Origin: TMED27 sp963922705
GTDB taxonomy: Bacteria; Pseudomonadota; Alphaproteobacteria; Micavibrionales; Micavibrionaceae
Reading direction: 5' to 3'
Length of the DNA: 64,000 bases
NCBI GenBank assembly: GCA_963922705.1
Contig: CAWUJS010000003.1
Span: 7,641-71,640 of the forward strand
Numbering within the stretch: the stretch's first letter is position 1; each line of letters opens with the position of its first letter. Of the stretch, positions 30,965 through 40,903 are shown one piece after another. The translations under genes were made by a program, and so were the position numbers. The notes beneath the pieces are model-generated. The model was not told the DNA's origin. It searched no databases and saw nothing but the letters and a program-made list of their open reading frames with translations.

Positions 30965-33094
30965 ATGTTTAATGTCTATAGAAAAGAAATTGAATTTGCA
31001 GGAAAAACACTCACTTTAGAAACAGGAAAAATCGCACGACAAGCTGACGGCTCTGTTTTGGCAACAATCGGAGAGACATCTGTGCTTTGTTGTGTAACAG
31101 GCTCTAAAACCGTTGCACCGGGGCAGGATTTCTTCCCGCTTTCTGTTCACTATCAGGAAAAAACATACTCAGCCGGTAAAATCCCCGGTGGCTTTTTCAA
31201 ACGTGAAGCCAAGCCGAGTGAAAAGGAAACGCTAACGTCACGCTTGATTGACCGCCCTATTCGCCCGCTTTTCCCAAAAGGGTTCTTAAACGAGGTTCAG
31301 GTTGTTGCAACTGTCATCAGCCATGATCTTGAAAATGACCCGGATATGGTAGCGATGTGCGGCGTTTCTGCGGCGCTTACAATTTCCGGTATCCCGTTTA
31401 TGGGGCCAATTGGTGCGGCGCGTATATCATATAAGGATGGCGAATATATTGTTAACCCGCCGATGCATGACGTTTCAGAGACAGAGCTTGATCTGGTTGT
31501 CGCCGGAACGCATGAAGGTGTTTTAATGGTTGAATCTGAAGCGCAAGAGCTTTCGGAGGAGATCATGCTCGGCGCTGTACGTGTTGGGGAGGAAGCATAC
31601 TTGCCCGTCATTAAAGGCATTATTGAGCTTGCAGAGATGTGCGCGAAAGACCCTTGGGATGTTCCTGAGACACCTGAAGCGATTACAAAGCTTGAAGCAG
31701 ATATTAAAGCTAAATTTGAAAAAGATGTCGCAAAAGCTTATGGCATAACAGATAAGTTAGAGCGTCAGACTGCTGTTGGCGCTGTTCGTGATGCAGCGAT
31801 TGAAGCTTTTACGGATGAAGAAAACGGCATTGACGATAAAATTATTTCATCAAAGTTTAAATCACTTGAGGCCGATGTTGTTCGCGGCTCTATTCTGAAA
31901 ACAGGCAAGCGCATTGATGAGCGTGATACCAAGACTGTACGTCCCATCGTAGCAGAAGTCGGCATTTTGCCGCGCACACATGGCTCTGCACTGTTCACAC
32001 GCGGCGAGACACAGGCGCTTGTTGTGACGACGCTTGGCACAGGACAGGATGAGCAAATCATTGATGCATTAGAAGGCGAATATAAAGAGCGCTTCCTGCT
32101 TCACTATAATTTCCCGCCTTATTCTGTTGGAGAAGCGGGTCGTATGGGACCTCCGGGGCGCCGTGAAATCGGTCACGGGAAACTGGCATGGCGCGCTATT
32201 CGTCCATTACTGCCGGACGCAGAGGAATTCCCGTACACAATGCGTACAGTATCAGAGATTACAGAATCAAACGGCTCATCCTCTATGGCGACTGTTTGCG
32301 GGACATCGCTCTCACTCATGGATGCGGGCGTACCTTTAAAGGCGCCGGTTGCAGGGATTGCGATGGGTTTGATTAAAGAAGGCGATGATTTCGCCGTTCT
32401 GTCCGATATTTTGGGCGATGAAGATCATCTCGGGGATATGGATTTCAAAGTTGCCGGAACCGAGAAAGGCATCACATCCTTACAAATGGACATCAAAATC
32501 ACATCCATTACAGAAGAAATCATGACAACAGCTCTCGCACAGGCAAAAGACGGGCGTATTCATATTCTTGGTGAAATGTCCAAAGCCCTGACTGAGGCAC
32601 GCACAGAATTGAATGAACATGCTCCACAAATTGTTTCATTCACGATTGCTACGGATAAAATCCGCGATGTTATCGGGACTGGCGGTAAAATCATTCGTGA
32701 GATTATCGAAGTTACAGAAACAAAAATAGATATCGAAGATGACGGCACAGTTAAGGTTGCAGCTTCCAATGCGGATAGTATTCAAAAAGCTGTCGACTGG
32801 ATTAAAGGTCTTACCGATGAGCCGGAAGTTGGTCAAATCTACACAGGCAAAGTTGTAAAAACCGTTGATTTTGGTGCTTTTGTCAATTTTATGGGCGCTA
32901 AAGATGGTCTTGTCCATATTTCTGAACTTCAAGACGCACGTACGGCGCATACTACCGATGTGGTTAATGAAGGTGATGAAGTTAAGGTCTTGCTTCTTGG
33001 GATTGATGATCGCGGTAAGATCAAGCTTTCCATGAAGCGCGTTGATCAGGAAACAGGCGAAGAAATCACAAAAGATGAAGAAGACGCAGCTTAA
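30965..33094 (+). CDS. pnp: polyribonucleotide nucleotidyltransferase (PNPase)
   Basis: 709 residues. Phosphorolytic 3'-5' exoribonuclease and degradosome component. Two RNase PH domains (about 5-215 and 315-545) flank a helical domain, then KH (about 555-615, DVIGTGGKIIREI) and S1 (about 620-690, GQIYTGKVVKTVDFGAFVNF). The GETQALV and FPPYSVGE blocks of the active half are intact. It is followed at 15 bases by the Pycsar-like gene. Confidence 0.97.
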   Translation: MFNVYRKEIEFAGKTLTLETGKIARQADGSVLATIGETSVLCCVTGSKTVAPGQDFFPLSVHYQEKTYSAGKIPGGFFKREAKPSEKETLTSRLIDRPIRPLFPKGFLNEVQVVATVISHDLENDPDMVAMCGVSAALTISGIPFMGPIGAARISYKDGEYIVNPPMHDVSETELDLVVAGTHEGVLMVESEAQELSEEIMLGAVRVGEEAYLPVIKGIIELAEMCAKDPWDVPETPEAITKLEADIKAKFEKDVAKAYGITDKLERQTAVGAVRDAAIEAFTDEENGIDDKIISSKFKSLEADVVRGSILKTGKRIDERDTKTVRPIVAEVGILPRTHGSALFTRGETQALVVTTLGTGQDEQIIDALEGEYKERFLLHYNFPPYSVGEAGRMGPPGRREIGHGKLAWRAIRPLLPDAEEFPYTMRTVSEITESNGSSSMATVCGTSLSLMDAGVPLKAPVAGIAMGLIKEGDDFAVLSDILGDEDHLGDMDFKVAGTEKGITSLQMDIKITSITEEIMTTALAQAKDGRIHILGEMSKALTEARTELNEHAPQIVSFTIATDKIRDVIGTGGKIIREIIEVTETKIDIEDDGTVKVAASNADSIQKAVDWIKGLTDEPEVGQIYTGKVVKTVDFGAFVNFMGAKDGLVHISELQDARTAHTTDVVNEGDEVKVLLLGIDDRGKIKLSMKRVDQETGEEITKDEEDAA

Positions 33095-33109
33095 CTTTTA
33101 AGTGAAAGA

Positions 33110-33640
33110 ATGTCTAAAAAGCAGGATTTTGTAAATCAGGAGAAGTGGGAAGGATTGATGCGCGCATCGATCCTTTCTGCAACCACAAACAAGCTCTATG
33201 GCTATATTAATCTCGCAGACCGTAAAGCTATGGGTTTAATTGTTTTAAATTCTGCCATCATTCCATTCGCCATGAATAGCATTCAAACACCTGACTTTAA
33301 GTGGGCATCTACAGTCGCAATCATCACAAGTGTTATCAGTGTGTTTATAGCAATTATTTGCATATTTCCAAAGCGTCGATCCTCCGGGCGTCCGGATGGA
33401 GAAAATAATCTGTTACATTTTGCGGATATCGGCAATATGAGTGAAGATGAATATCTTGATATTATGATGCCGATTTATAATGAGCCATCACGTTTAGCAA
33501 AAGTTGTTTTGAGAGATTTGCACGACGTTAGCCAACTGGTTCTTATTACTAAATTTAAACTGTTAAAAATCGCGTACATTGTTTTCTTCTTTGGCAATCT
33601 TGCTGCAATTTTACTATTTATAGTGCCCATATGGTTTTAA
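33110..33640 (+). CDS. Pycsar effector-like membrane protein (DUF5706/PycTM type)
   Basis: 176 residues. The layout matches the DUF5706 Pycsar TM effectors: an N-terminal helix ending YGYINLADRKAMGLIVLN (about 30-47), two membrane helices (about 41-58 and 66-87), a cytosolic segment with FADIGNMSEDEYLD (104-117), a DLHDVSQLVLITKFKLLKIAY block (136-156), and a final helix (152-174). In known systems such proteins depolarise the membrane when a cyclic pyrimidine signal binds. No cyclase gene is nearby. It begins 15 bases after pnp and overlaps the next gene by 10 bases, so it is in the pnp operon. Confidence 0.65.
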   Translation: MSKKQDFVNQEKWEGLMRASILSATTNKLYGYINLADRKAMGLIVLNSAIIPFAMNSIQTPDFKWASTVAIITSVISVFIAIICIFPKRRSSGRPDGENNLLHFADIGNMSEDEYLDIMMPIYNEPSRLAKVVLRDLHDVSQLVLITKFKLLKIAYIVFFFGNLAAILLFIVPIWF

Positions 33641-34377
33641 AGCTCCCTAACATCATTGGTCATCGTGGATGCGCCGGATACGCACCTGAAAACACGCTTG
33701 AAGGGATACATACAGCCGCTGATATGGGGGTTGAATGGGTTGAGCTGGATGTAAAACTCACCAAGGATCAAATTCCCATCCTGTTTCATGATGAAGATCT
33801 GGACCGTACAACGGGTATGAGTGGCAATATTGCTGATTTAACATTATCAGACGTAAAAGAGCTGGATGCGGGCAGCTGGTTCGGGGAAAGCTTTATCGGG
33901 GCAAAAATTCCAACGCTCGAAGAAGCTGTTGATGTTTTCTTGGAACGTAATTTAGGATTAAATCTGGAAATTAAACCCTGCCCCGGACGTGAGAAAGAAA
34001 CAGCAGAAGCGGCGCTTGATGTGCTTTCAGCCATTTGGGATGATCATTCGCGGGTTTTGATCTCATCCTTTCAGCATGTCTCACTTGAGGCTGCATTTGA
34101 CGTCGCGGAAGATTGGCATCGCGGCCTTTTATTGCCGGAGGAGTGGCCAGAAAATTGGGCTGAAATGGCGGAATACCTTAAGGTTTCAACGATTAATCTA
34201 CATGGTAATAGCGTCACGCGTGAGCAGGTTGAAAGTGCCATTGATCTGGATATGCCAGTGCTTGCTTATACAGTGAACGACCCTGACCGTGCGCGATTTT
34301 TGCAAGCCTGGGGCGTGGATTCATTTTTTACTGACGTACCGGATGTTCTGATGGACAGTGTTTTTCGGGTGCATTAA
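33631..34377 (+). CDS. glycerophosphodiester phosphodiesterase
   Basis: 248 residues, cytosolic (no signal peptide), UgpQ-like. Hydrolyses glycerophosphodiesters to glycerol-3-phosphate. Catalytic and metal motifs are GHRGCAGYAPENT at the start, VELDVKLTKDQIPILFHD, and LNLEIKP. The C-terminal YTVNDPDRARFLQAWGVDSFFTDVPD is typical. It overlaps the Pycsar-like gene by 10 bases. Confidence 0.92.
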   Translation: MVLKLPNIIGHRGCAGYAPENTLEGIHTAADMGVEWVELDVKLTKDQIPILFHDEDLDRTTGMSGNIADLTLSDVKELDAGSWFGESFIGAKIPTLEEAVDVFLERNLGLNLEIKPCPGREKETAEAALDVLSAIWDDHSRVLISSFQHVSLEAAFDVAEDWHRGLLLPEEWPENWAEMAEYLKVSTINLHGNSVTREQVESAIDLDMPVLAYTVNDPDRARFLQAWGVDSFFTDVPDVLMDSVFRVH

Positions 34378-34390
34378 CGCATGCGTATAA

Positions 34391-35188
34391 TTAAAGTTCA
34401 TCCAATTGCGCATGCGGAGCCATGCCCATCGCATTAAAACCGCAATCAACGTAATGCACTTCGCCAGTCACCGCGCCGGATAAATCAGAAAGCAAGTAAA
34501 GCCCCGTACCTCCCAGCTCGTCCAGCTCAACCGATCTGCGAAGAGGGCTCGCCAGAGTGCTGTATTTAAATGTTTTTCTTGATCCGCCAATGACTGCGCC
34601 TGCTAATGTACGCATCGGCCCTGCGGAGATCGCATTCACGCGAATGCCTTCCGGTCCCAAATCCGCTGCAAGATAACGGGTTGAAGCTTCTAATGCTGCC
34701 TTTGCCACGCCCATGACATTGTAATTAGGCATAACTTTTTCTGCACCGTAATAGGAAAGCGTGACAGCGCTCCCGCCTTCACTCATCAATTCCTTTGCGC
34801 GGCGCATCACGGACGTAAAGGAATAGCATGATATATGCATCGTCTTCAGGAAATTATCGAGGGTTGTATCAACATAGCGCCCCTGAAGCTCGTTTTTATC
34901 GGAATAAGCAATCGCGTGAATGACGAAATCGAAACTGCCCCATTTCTCTTTTAATGTGTTGAAAACGCTATCTAAATCACTTTCATTGGTCACATCGCAG
35001 TCAATAATAATGTCCGACCCAACAGATTCAGCGAGGGGTTTGACGCGCTTGCCAAATGCTTCACCCTGATATGTGAATGCCAGTTCCGCACCGGATTCGT
35101 GCAAAGCTTTTGCCATGCCCCATGCTATGGAGTGGTCATTGGCAACCCCCATGACCAAGCCGCGTTTTCCCTGCATTAAATCATTCAT
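34391..35188 (-). CDS. fabI: enoyl-[acyl-carrier-protein] reductase (NADH)
   Basis: 265 residues. Last step of the fatty acid elongation cycle. Short-chain dehydrogenase variant with GVANDHSIAWGMAKAL at the N-terminus and the Tyr-x6-Lys active site inside SYYGAEKVMPNYNVMGVAKAALE. Last gene of the fabA-fabB-fabI operon; starts 5 bases after fabB ends. Confidence 0.94.
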   Translation of the reverse strand: MNDLMQGKRGLVMGVANDHSIAWGMAKALHESGAELAFTYQGEAFGKRVKPLAESVGSDIIIDCDVTNESDLDSVFNTLKEKWGSFDFVIHAIAYSDKNELQGRYVDTTLDNFLKTMHISCYSFTSVMRRAKELMSEGGSAVTLSYYGAEKVMPNYNVMGVAKAALEASTRYLAADLGPEGIRVNAISAGPMRTLAGAVIGGSRKTFKYSTLASPLRRSVELDELGGTGLYLLSDLSGAVTGEVHYVDCGFNAMGMAPHAQLDEL

Positions 35189-35193
35189 GTTTT

Positions 35194-36420
35194 TTAATCC
35201 TCGTAACGGCTCATGGCGAGCGTACAGTTAGTTCCACCAAAGCCAAATGAATTGGAAATGAGTGTTTCATGGCGTACGTTATCAACGCGATTAAGCGCGA
35301 TCGGCATGCCTTGTGCGCCTTCATCCAGATTTTCAACATTTATGCTGGGGCAAACAAAGTCATTTTGTAGCATGAGCAAACTGTAAATGGCTTCTTGTAC
35401 GCCTGTACCGCCTAAAGAATGCCCGGTCATTGATTTTGTCGCACTGATATGCGGGATATCCTGTTCCAAAGGATCAAAAACCTCACGGATAGCGTTCAAT
35501 TCGGTTATATCTCCCACAGGTGTACTTGTTCCATGTGTATTAATATATGTAACAGGTTTTTTGATCGTACTAATGGCCTGTTTCATGCAGCGCACAGCGC
35601 CCTCACCGCTTGGTGCAACCATATCCGCACCATCAGATGTCGCGCCGTAGCCTGTAATTTCGCCGTAAATTTTTGCGCCGCGTGCTTTGGCATGTTCCAG
35701 CTCCTCAAGGACAACAATCCCGCCGCCGCCTGCGATCACAAAACCATCACGATTTGCATCATAGGCACGCGCTGCTTTTTCCGGCGTATCATTATATTTC
35801 GAAGACATTGCCCCCATCGCATCAAATAAAACAGACAGCGTCCAGTCCAATTCTTCTCCGCCGCCGGCAAACATAATGTCCTGCTTGCCCCATTGAATCA
35901 TCTCAGCCGCATTGCCGATGCAGTGCGCGGATGTCGAACAAGCCGAAGAAATGGAGTAATTCACGCCTTTGATTTCAAAATTGGTCGCAGCGGTCGCCGA
36001 TGTGGTTGAGCACATTGCTTTCGGTACCGCGAAAGGCCCTACACGCTTGGGGCTTTTTTCGCGTGTGATATCGGCGGCTAATACTTGCGCCCGTGTTGAC
36101 GGCCCGCCGGAGCCGACAATAATCCCTGTACGCTCATTGGATATATCGGATTTCTCCAGCCCTGCATCGGCGATAGCCTGTTCCATCGATAAATGGGTGT
36201 ACGCCGCAGCATCGCCCATAAAACGATAAAGCCGCTTATCAATATTTTCAGCCAAATCAATATCGGGCTTGCCGTGAACTTGACTACGAAACCCCAACTC
36301 TGCATATTCCGGGGCGGCTGTAATGCCTGACTTTCCTGCTTTCAGGCTTGCCAACACCTCTTCCTGATTTGTCCCAATACAAGAGATAATGCCTATACCT
36401 GTGACAACAACACGTCTCAT
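35194..36420 (-). CDS. fabB: 3-oxoacyl-ACP synthase I
   Basis: 408 residues from ATG 36420 (MRRVVVTGIGI). Condensing enzyme of unsaturated fatty acid synthesis. Catalytic Cys in SISSACSTSAH, His in NTHGTSTPVGD and in TKSMTGHSLGGTG. A frame extension to 36462 overlaps fabA. Adjacent to fabA, its usual partner in alphaproteobacteria. Confidence 0.95.
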   Translation of the reverse strand: MRRVVVTGIGIISCIGTNQEEVLASLKAGKSGITAAPEYAELGFRSQVHGKPDIDLAENIDKRLYRFMGDAAAYTHLSMEQAIADAGLEKSDISNERTGIIVGSGGPSTRAQVLAADITREKSPKRVGPFAVPKAMCSTTSATAATNFEIKGVNYSISSACSTSAHCIGNAAEMIQWGKQDIMFAGGGEELDWTLSVLFDAMGAMSSKYNDTPEKAARAYDANRDGFVIAGGGGIVVLEELEHAKARGAKIYGEITGYGATSDGADMVAPSGEGAVRCMKQAISTIKKPVTYINTHGTSTPVGDITELNAIREVFDPLEQDIPHISATKSMTGHSLGGTGVQEAIYSLLMLQNDFVCPSINVENLDEGAQGMPIALNRVDNVRHETLISNSFGFGGTNCTLAMSRYED

Positions 36421-36427
36421 GCCTTGA

Positions 36428-36961
36428 TCATCCTTTTTTGGAATTATCTTTAGAGTTATCAAAAAGGCCGACTTTCATATCTTTGGCTTCATAGATAACA
36501 TTTCCGTCCGCCTCAAGCTTTCCATCCGCCACACCAAGAACCAGCTTGCGGTTAATTACGCGTTTGAAATCAACGATATAGCGCACAAGCTTTGTTGTCG
36601 GGAGAACTTGATCGGTAAATTTCAGCTCTCCCAGCCCTAGCGCCCTGCCCGATCCCGGCGCACCTGTCCAGCCAAGGAAAAAGCCGGTTAATTGCCAGAG
36701 AGCATCCAAGCCAAGACAACCCGGCATAACAGGATCACCCTTGAAATGGCAGTCAAAAAACCAAAGGTCAGGCTTAATATCAAATTCAGCGACAATCTGC
36801 CCCTTGCCGTATTCTCCGCCATCAACTGTTACGCTTGTAATGCGGTCAAACATCAGCATAGGCGGCAACGGAAGCTGCGCATTGCCAGGGCCAAATAACT
36901 TGCCCTCGCCGCATTCTATGATTTCCTCATAAGAGTAACTTGATTTAGGTTCAAAGCTCAT
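36428..36961 (-). CDS. fabA: 3-hydroxydecanoyl-ACP dehydratase/isomerase
   Basis: 177 residues. Introduces the cis double bond of unsaturated fatty acids. Catalytic region FFDCHFKGDPVMPGCLGLDALWQ contains the His and Asp of the hot-dog fold active site. First gene of the fabA-fabB-fabI unit; no irr-type regulator gene lies upstream as in some relatives. Confidence 0.95.
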   Translation of the reverse strand: MSFEPKSSYSYEEIIECGEGKLFGPGNAQLPLPPMLMFDRITSVTVDGGEYGKGQIVAEFDIKPDLWFFDCHFKGDPVMPGCLGLDALWQLTGFFLGWTGAPGSGRALGLGELKFTDQVLPTTKLVRYIVDFKRVINRKLVLGVADGKLEADGNVIYEAKDMKVGLFDNSKDNSKKG

Positions 36962-37060
36962 ATGTATCCTATCCGCATTAATAAACTCGTCATAGTTATA
37001 GGGGTTTCATCACATGCCCGCAAGAACATGGCAATCATTATTTTTGGTTATCAAGAAAAG

Positions 37061-38035
37061 TTAATATGTCGCCACGTCGTATGTCATGCAAACAGATTTA
37101 TAGGTTTCCGACATAGCAGCCATTGCAAGCGGTTTTGCGATTGCGGGTTCGATTTCCGGGATTTCTCCGCCAGCAGCCACAGCAACCATGCGCCCTGCGG
37201 CTTTGGCGCAGCATATTGCTTGAAAAAAGTTATCATCAACTTTCAAGGCTTCAAAAAACACCTTGCAATAAGGCTCTATACCGAAGATCAAATCAATCGG
37301 CGCATTTACGGGTACGTCATTTGCCGCCAGACCAAAGCGCCAATCGCTACCTGCCGGAACCCCCAGACGCACAGCCTCCTGTGTCATCACATAAACAATA
37401 CGATCCAGTTTTTCTGGGACTTCGGAGCCGGAAAATAATTCACAATATTCTGCATTCAAAGAAAGAGCCAGCCTACGCCCCGATACGGCGGATAAAGAGG
37501 CGATGCATTCCTGCAAGCCCCAGCCCTCACCGGCGACTTTTTCTTCAATTACAACATCACATAGTTCTTGCGCAGCAATTTCAAACACCATAGCCCGCAT
37601 TGCACATTCCGCCAAAAGGCGTAAAGTTTCTTCACGGGATTGACCAACCTCTTCCCAACTCACAATAATATTATGGATGATGGTTAAGATAAGGTCATGA
37701 AATTCATAAGCGCAATCGAGCCAGTCTTCGAATAATAGTCTCGCCGCTTGCCTGCCGCGCTCTGTTTCAAAATCAATAATATTGGCTGGCGGTAAGGCAT
37801 TGATATCCAGATCACCACTAAGTGGCTCCGCGCCAAGTAAGTCGCTTAATTTTGCGAGGCCGGCCAGCATCGATTCATCCGGCTTTTCAAACACCAGATA
37901 TGTTTCCACAAGAACACCTGCCATATGCTGAATCACAGCCATAGAATCAGTGCCGCGTTCAGCATCACTCGCGAGCGCAATGATTTCCTTATAGAGCCTT
38001 GCGCCCATTTCCGGCTTGTTCGTTACAGCAAACAT
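37061..38035 (-). CDS. protein of unknown function
   Basis: 324 residues, no signal peptide or membrane segment, mostly predicted helical with acidic N-terminal half (many Glu and Asp) and alanine-rich C-terminal end. No motif is recognised. A middle part repeats LLAECAMRAMVFEIAAQELCD-like helices. It stands alone between fabA and the SH3 protein, same strand, about 100 bases before fabA. Codon use looks like its neighbours, so it is probably a real gene. Confidence 0.6.
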   Translation of the reverse strand: MFAVTNKPEMGARLYKEIIALASDAERGTDSMAVIQHMAGVLVETYLVFEKPDESMLAGLAKLSDLLGAEPLSGDLDINALPPANIIDFETERGRQAARLLFEDWLDCAYEFHDLILTIIHNIIVSWEEVGQSREETLRLLAECAMRAMVFEIAAQELCDVVIEEKVAGEGWGLQECIASLSAVSGRRLALSLNAEYCELFSGSEVPEKLDRIVYVMTQEAVRLGVPAGSDWRFGLAANDVPVNAPIDLIFGIEPYCKVFFEALKVDDNFFQAICCAKAAGRMVAVAAGGEIPEIEPAIAKPLAMAAMSETYKSVCMTYDVATY

Positions 38036-38193
38036 AGTTTAAGTCTTAAAAGAAAATCCCACAAAAAACTGTGGAAAAAGGTGTGGATATTTATTGGATA
38101 AGTCGATAATGCAATCAACAAGTTCAAGATTAATCGAATTTGAATCCGAGGACAATAGCTTTATTGTAAATAAAATTGGGGAAGAGCGATATT

Positions 38194-38688
38194 TTAGTCT
38201 TCGATTAACTCATCTGCATAAATGCCCCAGAGATTCTCCTTTTCAACCCATCCATGATATCCTGAGGCTTCGATGCGGCACCAAACAGCCTTACACCGCC
38301 TTATTTTTACAATAACGCTTGGTTCGATCAAGGCGATGACTCTGTTGCTTTTATCAGGCTTATTATACATAGAAACAGTGTCTTGAGACATGATTATCGC
38401 ATGACGCTTACCGGAAAGCAGCGAGCGATGCATCCAACCCTCCTGCCCTTCATGGTCTCTAATTTTACGCCAATGATCAAATTCCAGTGTTATCTCAACC
38501 GGCAAACCGGAGCGCTTAAAAACCCATTGCACAGGATATTTCTTCCCGGGGCCGCTACGAACAAAAGCCTCGTTCGATGCCGTTGTTACAAAGCGCGGTA
38601 GTGGATAAGCTGTTGAACGAAAAGGATTATCGCCACTTTGAGCGGATGCAGGTAAAGATAACAGCAATAATAAAATTAAAATTGGCAT
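38194..38688 (-). CDS. exported SH3-domain protein (DUF1058-like)
   Basis: 164 residues from ATG 38688. A signal peptide (leucine run, cleavage near ASAQ) is followed by two bacterial SH3 repeats (about 40-95 and 105-155). The family pattern ASNEAFVRSGPGKKYPVQWVF and the later WCRIEASGYHGWVE are seen. Such proteins bind peptidoglycan or are periplasmic. Probably monocistronic, divergent from dusA. Confidence 0.8.
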   Translation of the reverse strand: MPILILLLLLSLPASAQSGDNPFRSTAYPLPRFVTTASNEAFVRSGPGKKYPVQWVFKRSGLPVEITLEFDHWRKIRDHEGQEGWMHRSLLSGKRHAIIMSQDTVSMYNKPDKSNRVIALIEPSVIVKIRRCKAVWCRIEASGYHGWVEKENLWGIYADELIED

Positions 38689-38778
38689 AGCTGTTTCTAT
38701 CACACAAGACAGGCGCAATACCAATATTTAAGATATAAATTCCTTGGTGGTGATGCTTCTTATTGTTAAACATCATTC

Positions 38779-39768
38779 ATGAACAAAGATTTTGAAATCT
38801 CCGTTGCGCCGATGATGGATTGGACGGATCGGCATTGCCGGTATTTTTTGCGCCTTATAGCGCCGCATGTGAAGCTTTATACCGAAATGGTGACAACGAG
38901 CGCGCTGTTGCACGGAGATGCAGAGCGTTTTTTGAGATTTGATGCAGCGGAGCATCCTGTTGTGCTTCAGCTTGGCGGATCAGATCCCGATGATTTAGCG
39001 CGATGCGCAGAGATGGGCGCAAAAGCAGGCTATGATGAGATCAATCTCAATTGCGGCTGCCCTTCGGATCGCGTGCAAAGTGGGCGTTTTGGGGCGTGCT
39101 TGATGCAAGAGCCTGATCATGTTGCCGCCTGTATAGCAGCTATGGATAAGGCTGTTGATATCCCTGTAACCATCAAATGCCGCATTGGGATTGATCATGA
39201 GGATAGTTTTGAGTTTCTGGATCGATTTGTGGATAAATCTATGGATAAAGGTTGCAAAACTTTTATTATTCATGCCCGTAGCGCCTGGTTAAAAGGCTTA
39301 TCGCCTAAGGAAAACCGTGATGTTCCGCCATTAAACTATAAGCGTGTGTACCAAGTGAAAGAAAAATATCCACATCTGAGGATTATTTTAAATGGAGGCA
39401 TTACTTCTCTTGGGCAGATTGAGGAGGCCCATGAACTCGATGGCGTTATGATTGGCCGGGAAGCGTATCAAAACCCCTATTTTTTAGCACAAATAGAGCG
39501 CAAGGTTTTTGGCAACCATGGGATTAAAGGCCGCGATAAAGTGGCACGCGCTATGATTCCTTATATTGAGCAGCAAATGCGTGATTACGGTACGCCGGTT
39601 AAATCCATCACGCGGCATATAATGGGGCTTTATCATCATCAACCGGGTGCAAAAGCCTGGCGACGTGCCTTGAGCAACTATCCGTATCAAGACAATGCCG
39701 GGCCGGAGGTTATTGAAAAGGCTTTGTTAGAAAAAGACTGTGCTGCCTCTGGGAAAACAGTGCTATAG
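38779..39768 (+). CDS. dusA: tRNA-dihydrouridine(20/20a) synthase
   Basis: 329 residues. FMN enzyme that reduces uridine 20/20a of tRNA. VAPMMDWTDRHCRYF at the N-terminus, INLNCGCPSDRVQSGRFGACLM with the catalytic Cys, and IHARSAWLKGLSPKENRD, which is specific to DusA. Followed at 8 bases by an unknown gene, probably co-transcribed. Confidence 0.93.
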   Translation: MNKDFEISVAPMMDWTDRHCRYFLRLIAPHVKLYTEMVTTSALLHGDAERFLRFDAAEHPVVLQLGGSDPDDLARCAEMGAKAGYDEINLNCGCPSDRVQSGRFGACLMQEPDHVAACIAAMDKAVDIPVTIKCRIGIDHEDSFEFLDRFVDKSMDKGCKTFIIHARSAWLKGLSPKENRDVPPLNYKRVYQVKEKYPHLRIILNGGITSLGQIEEAHELDGVMIGREAYQNPYFLAQIERKVFGNHGIKGRDKVARAMIPYIEQQMRDYGTPVKSITRHIMGLYHHQPGAKAWRRALSNYPYQDNAGPEVIEKALLEKDCAASGKTVL

Positions 39769-39776
39769 TTTGAATA

Positions 39777-40898
39777 ATGAACCACTGGAAATACCTAAAG
39801 CCAAAAGACGCGCATCAATTTCTAGATTCTGTTCGTGATAGTCAGAATAGGATCTTATTTGAGCCTGAAATATGCGAGGTTTTTTCGCATCCCCTCGATT
39901 TCTTTGATGGTTATGATTTGCTGCGGATTTCTAATCAATACTCCCCGCCTTTCATGATTTTTGATTATTTGAGCAATGGCGAAAACCACTATTACCTTGA
40001 TGGATCGGATGATGCTTTTCAGACGCTATGCAAACAAAAATCCATAAGCCTTACCGAGGATAATGTCCTTGATTATATCGATATGTATTTCTCATACGTC
40101 TATGAACGCGGGAACAGCATTGTCTTTATCCGCGATGCGCAAGATATGAATTTCAAAGGCTCTGACGGGATGGGCGTACATTTCAAAGCTATTCAAAAGC
40201 TTGAAACTGTTTCGGTTTCATGGAGTGACTATGAAGATGCTTTTATCATTCGTACGCCTCTTTTATATCAGGAACAAACCCGTGAAGGCATTATTCATGT
40301 TCATAAAAACGGAAGGATAGACGTACAGGAGCCACTTGCGGTGAGCTTTTTAGATGCTCCAAAAGCTGTTGAAACAATTGCCCTTGAACACCCCAAAGCT
40401 AAAGATATTAAAGATCAGGTAAAAGATCTTTTAAGCAAAAGCAGCGGCGCACAGCGCTTAATGGGTATTGCAGATGAAAAGAATGTTGAAATTCGCGTAC
40501 TGTCTTCCCCCAATTACCAGGCTATTACGACCAACAAACCGCTTATCTATCTTTTTATGCCCGCAGCACAATTCACCGCAGATTATCATCAGGCTTTGCA
40601 AATTGTTGGAGCGCTGCGTGATATGGAGCAAATTCTGGGCGGGTTTCCGAGACCGTCAAAAGAAGAGGCTGATGAGATTTATTTTGCAGTCAGCTATGAT
40701 AAAAATATCAATCTTCTGATGGAGATTTGTAAAATCGTTGATGAATATGAGGCACTTAATATTCCCGAAGCGGCATCCGCCATGCGGCGATTGGGTATAG
40801 GAGACATCTATAGCGGATACAAAAATGATGCTTCTTCTTCTGAAATGCTGGATATCTATGTTAATATGATGGAGAAACAAGGATTTATAGTGGAGTAA
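39777..40898 (+). CDS. protein of unknown function
   Basis: 373 residues, soluble, rich in acidic and aromatic residues. I recognise no domain. The N-terminal half (about 1-170) has beta-rich WSDYEDAFIIRTP-type segments; the C-terminal half (about 200-373) looks helical (LEHPKAKDIKDQVKDLLSK and ALRDMEQILGGFPRPSKEEADE). It directly follows dusA and is followed at 5 bases by a small gene, so it may work with that. Confidence 0.6.
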   Translation: MNHWKYLKPKDAHQFLDSVRDSQNRILFEPEICEVFSHPLDFFDGYDLLRISNQYSPPFMIFDYLSNGENHYYLDGSDDAFQTLCKQKSISLTEDNVLDYIDMYFSYVYERGNSIVFIRDAQDMNFKGSDGMGVHFKAIQKLETVSVSWSDYEDAFIIRTPLLYQEQTREGIIHVHKNGRIDVQEPLAVSFLDAPKAVETIALEHPKAKDIKDQVKDLLSKSSGAQRLMGIADEKNVEIRVLSSPNYQAITTNKPLIYLFMPAAQFTADYHQALQIVGALRDMEQILGGFPRPSKEEADEIYFAVSYDKNINLLMEICKIVDEYEALNIPEAASAMRRLGIGDIYSGYKNDASSSEMLDIYVNMMEKQGFIVE

Positions 40899-40903
40899 GC
40901 TTA

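Noticed and set aside
38094..38315. 73-residue plus-strand frame in the gap before the SH3 gene end
   Set aside because: Its second half overlaps the SH3 gene antisense and there is no ribosome site; not enough support.
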